From: Lacrimispora sp. BS-2
GTDB lineage: Bacteria; Bacillota; Clostridia; Lachnospirales; Lachnospiraceae
DNA: 64,000 bases
Direction of reading: 5' to 3'
Assembly (NCBI RefSeq): GCF_040207125.1
Contig: NZ_CP157940.1
Location: forward strand, 1,612,001 to 1,676,000
Shown: positions 61,811 to 64,000 of the stretch, in pieces
Numbering within the stretch: the stretch's first letter is position 1
Layout: the number at the start of each line of letters is the position of its first letter
The notes under the pieces: model-generated
Told to the model about the DNA's origin: nothing
Seen by the model: the letters and a program-made list of their open reading frames with translations, nothing else
The model's database searches: none
Program-made: the position numbers and the translations under genes

Positions 61811-63163
61811 GATGTCATTTTTTATTTTTCTTTCAAAGCTGCCAGAGATCCCCAGCTCTTCACGATATTTGGCAATCACCCTGCGAGAAAGGCTATACCC
61901 CTTCTTACTAAGTAATTCTGCAAGCTTTGAATCACTATAGGGCTTTTCTTTATTCTCTTCATTCACCAGTTCACATATTAATTGTTTGACACCCTCCGAA
62001 TTAATCAGGCTGCCGTCACCTGTGGGAACCGATGCGGAAAACAGGCTTTTCATCAGAATACAGCCTGCGGGGAACTGAAGATATTTGTCTTTTACAGCGC
62101 GGCTTATGGTCGAGGTGCTGACCGACAGCTTTTCTGACATTTGTGTCATGGTACATGGTTTTAGTTTGCCTGAATACCGAAAAAACCCATCCTGCTCTTC
62201 CAATATTGCATTTGTTATTTGAATAATGGTCTTGCGCCTCTGTTCCACTGCATGAGTGAGAAATCTTGCCCGCTCCAACTTTTTCTTAAAGTATTCAAAC
62301 AGCTCCGGCTCTTTTACTTCCGCCATCATCTGGAGATAATAATCGTTTAACTGATAGTTTCCGCACCAATTGTCATTGATTTCTATATTCCATTTCCCAT
62401 CCGGATCCATTGTAACGATAACATCCGGAATAATGTATTGCTTTTCGTTCTCTCCAAACCCTTGCAGGGGTCTTGGATTTAATGTGCTGATAAGAGCAAC
62501 ATATCTCCTTGCCTGTGCAGATGAAATATCCAATGCACGGGTAATTGAACTTATCTTCCCCTGGGATATGTCCGTTAAATGATGGGAAATCATGTATTTT
62601 AGTTTTTCATCATCCAGTCCCAGTGTTTCAATCTGAATTAATAAGCATTCTGCCAGATTTTTTGCAAAAATGCCGTTTGGTTCCAGCTTTTTTAGATCCA
62701 ATAAACAACTTTCCGTTACCTGCTCATCTACACCGGTCAGCTGGGCAATCTCCGGAATCTCCAAATCTATAAACCCATTACGATCAAGGCTCTGTATTAA
62801 AAAATCAATAACCTTTAATTGTTTATCTGAGTAACGGTCTAACTCCAGCTGTTCATAAACATAGGTATAAATATTTTTCGTATTAGAAGTGTCAAGGGCC
62901 TGGTCGCTTCCCTCACTGCCTTCTTCATAAAACCCGGCGGTATTCTTTAAAGGCTCGCAGTTATTCGAATGATACCATGCCTGATAATCTTCCTGACCAT
63001 AAGATTCAGCTCCGGTATTTGTCAGCTCCAGCAAAGGATTTTCCATATATTCATTTTCCATATACCGGTTCAGCTCACAATTACATAATGCAAGTAATTC
63101 CAGAGAAGATATCTGGTTTTGAGACAGTAACTGACGTTGTTCAACCGTTAATTTATGTTTCAT
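61793..63163 (-). CDS. rpoN: RNA polymerase sigma-54 factor
   Basis: 456 residues. Activator-binding region I (LTVEQRQLLSQNQISSLELL) at the N-terminus, acidic region II, core-binding domain around LYDKGRVYEQL-like helices (YVYEQLELDRYSDKQLKVID) and the C-terminal DNA-binding part with TISRAVKDKYLQFPAG and the RpoN box variant SRRVIAKYREELGISGS. Genes using it need enhancer-binding ATPases, none of which lie in the window. GGAGGGAGG precedes the ATG. Confidence 0.94.
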   Translation of the reverse strand: MKHKLTVEQRQLLSQNQISSLELLALCNCELNRYMENEYMENPLLELTNTGAESYGQEDYQAWYHSNNCEPLKNTAGFYEEGSEGSDQALDTSNTKNIYTYVYEQLELDRYSDKQLKVIDFLIQSLDRNGFIDLEIPEIAQLTGVDEQVTESCLLDLKKLEPNGIFAKNLAECLLIQIETLGLDDEKLKYMISHHLTDISQGKISSITRALDISSAQARRYVALISTLNPRPLQGFGENEKQYIIPDVIVTMDPDGKWNIEINDNWCGNYQLNDYYLQMMAEVKEPELFEYFKKKLERARFLTHAVEQRRKTIIQITNAILEEQDGFFRYSGKLKPCTMTQMSEKLSVSTSTISRAVKDKYLQFPAGCILMKSLFSASVPTGDGSLINSEGVKQLICELVNEENKEKPYSDSKLAELLSKKGYSLSRRVIAKYREELGISGSFERKIKNDINKRVN

Positions 63164-63410
63164 GGCAGCCTCCCTCCTTATTTATCCGGCGTATCAAATT
63201 ACATCCATTGCATTACAGATATGATACCATCCGATTATATTATATAACAAAATCCATGACAGCACTAATATTTTTTATCATTTTCTGTACTTTAATTGAT
63301 CGGGATCATTCCGTATCATCCAGGCAAAAAGAGCGAAGCTGCATATGGCCCCGCTCATTTTTCCATGAAGAACATTCTGCACAAAGGACTTTTTTATACC
63401 GTCACTTTAT

Positions 63411-64000
63411 TTATTCAAGAATTGTAACCCCATCAATTAATTCCTTTTCAAATTCCACCCTGTGATGCTTTGTGTATAATCCTGGTGCACCGCCTGTGTG
63501 AATCATGATGATCTTCTCACCTTTTTTGATTTTCCCTTCCATAACCATATCAAGGATGGCTGCAAAGCATTTTCCAGTGTAACAGGGATCAAGCAGGATG
63601 GCTTCTTTTCCTGCCAAGCGACAAACAGCATCCCTTACCTCCTTTGAAGGAAGATTGTATCCGCCCCGGACATAATCTTTTTCAATGTCAAAATCTTTCA
63701 GCCCAGCGCTTATTTTCATACCATATTTTTCTTTTACGCCGTCAAACAGTTCAACAATACCATGCTCCTTGTTTTCATCAAACGGAGAAATCGCAATACC
63801 TGTTAATTTTAAGCCGGAGTCTTCATTATGGAATCCGCAATACAGGCCCATATAGGTCCCTAAGCTGCCCACGGCAGAAATAACCCGTGCATCACCGATT
63901 CCCATGGCAGCCGCCTGCTTTGTAACCTCAACCGCGCATTCATAGTATCCCAGAATGCCAACATCATCGGAACCGCCAAGGGGTATGTAATAAACGGTTT
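63411..64000 (-). CDS. D-cysteine desulfhydrase/ACC deaminase family PLP enzyme, 5' end missing
   Basis: PLP-dependent enzyme; the open frame continues through the right window edge. The visible part includes TVYYIPLGGSDDVGILGYYE, GDARVISAVGSLGTYMGL (substrate loop), KEAILLDPCYTGKCFAAILD and the C-terminal IIMIHTGGAPGLY. These match the tryptophan-synthase-beta-like D-cysteine desulfhydrase/ACC deaminase family, which breaks a C-S or C-N bond of small amino acids. The catalytic lysine lies outside. Confidence 0.8.
   Translation of the reverse strand, partial: TVYYIPLGGSDDVGILGYYECAVEVTKQAAAMGIGDARVISAVGSLGTYMGLYCGFHNEDSGLKLTGIAISPFDENKEHGIVELFDGVKEKYGMKISAGLKDFDIEKDYVRGGYNLPSKEVRDAVCRLAGKEAILLDPCYTGKCFAAILDMVMEGKIKKGEKIIMIHTGGAPGLYTKHHRVEFEKELIDGVTILE

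Noticed and set aside
1..64000. CRISPR arrays, tRNA or rRNA genes, insertion sequences
   Set aside because: No regularly spaced repeats, no tRNA-like cloverleaf and no transposase were seen anywhere in the window; the intergenic palindromes are not arrays.

Overview
The window looks like a chromosomal segment of an anaerobic, spore-forming Lachnospiraceae (Clostridium/Lacrimispora-like). The basis is the polC-ispG-rseP-dxr-cdsA-uppS-frr-pyrH gene order, CodY next to topA-dprA-comM, clostridial promoters and GGAGG ribosome-binding sites, a Csp-like subtilisin pseudoprotease, and an accessory microcompartment locus. The species is an inference. Most genes lie on the minus strand.

Region by region. 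1-6.8 kb: housekeeping operon pyrH-frr-uppS-cdsA-dxr-rseP-ispG-polC, read leftward from a promoter near 6.84 kb. 6.9-14.6 kb: oligopeptide ABC transporter oppBCDF with two tandem oppA paralogues, inserted between tsf and pyrH. 14.7-22.6 kb: tsf, rpsB, codY, topA, dprA and comM. 22.8-24.9 kb: a radical-SAM/DNA-metabolism pair whose promoter is bracketed by two LexA-type SOS boxes. 25.3-31.8 kb: an MMPL/RND exporter with a secreted coiled-coil partner, a divergent TetR regulator and a membrane-anchored protein of unknown function. 31.9-33.6 kb: a subtilisin-like protein that has lost its catalytic serine. 33.6-39.3 kb: a beta-glucoside operon (PTS, GH1, LicT-type antiterminator, MFS) with promoter and RAT.

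39.4-51.1 kb: a 15-gene bacterial microcompartment (BMC) operon on the minus strand. In transcription order it encodes a class II aldolase, a PduP-like aldehyde dehydrogenase, four BMC-H shell proteins, PduL, a BMC-P vertex protein, an ABC-type solute-binding protein without a signal peptide, a CoA-disulfide-reductase-like flavoprotein, two CoA-transferase-family subunits, an iron alcohol dehydrogenase, and DhaK and DhaL. A divergent DeoR regulator (51.3-52.1 kb) follows. Beyond it lies an operon for a ribose-type ABC importer plus MtnK (5-methylthioribose kinase family) and MtnA (aldose-1-phosphate isomerase family). Further right are deoB, an HxlR regulator, a PNPOx-like protein, rpoN and a truncated D-cysteine desulfhydrase-like gene.

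Main hypothesis: importer, MtnK, MtnA and the BMC aldolase form one route. A 5-substituted ribose (5-deoxyribose or 5-methylthioribose, by-products of SAM chemistry) would be imported, phosphorylated at C1, isomerised to the ribulose-1-phosphate and cleaved to DHAP plus a toxic aldehyde. The compartment would convert that aldehyde to acyl-CoA, acyl-phosphate and alcohol. Matching AT-rich repeat motifs in front of both operons and of the DeoR gene suggest a common regulon. The DHAP-shunt chemistry is known. Its packaging in a BMC, with a cytoplasmic binding protein and a CoA-transferase-like pair lacking the classical glutamate, is the part I consider potentially undescribed.
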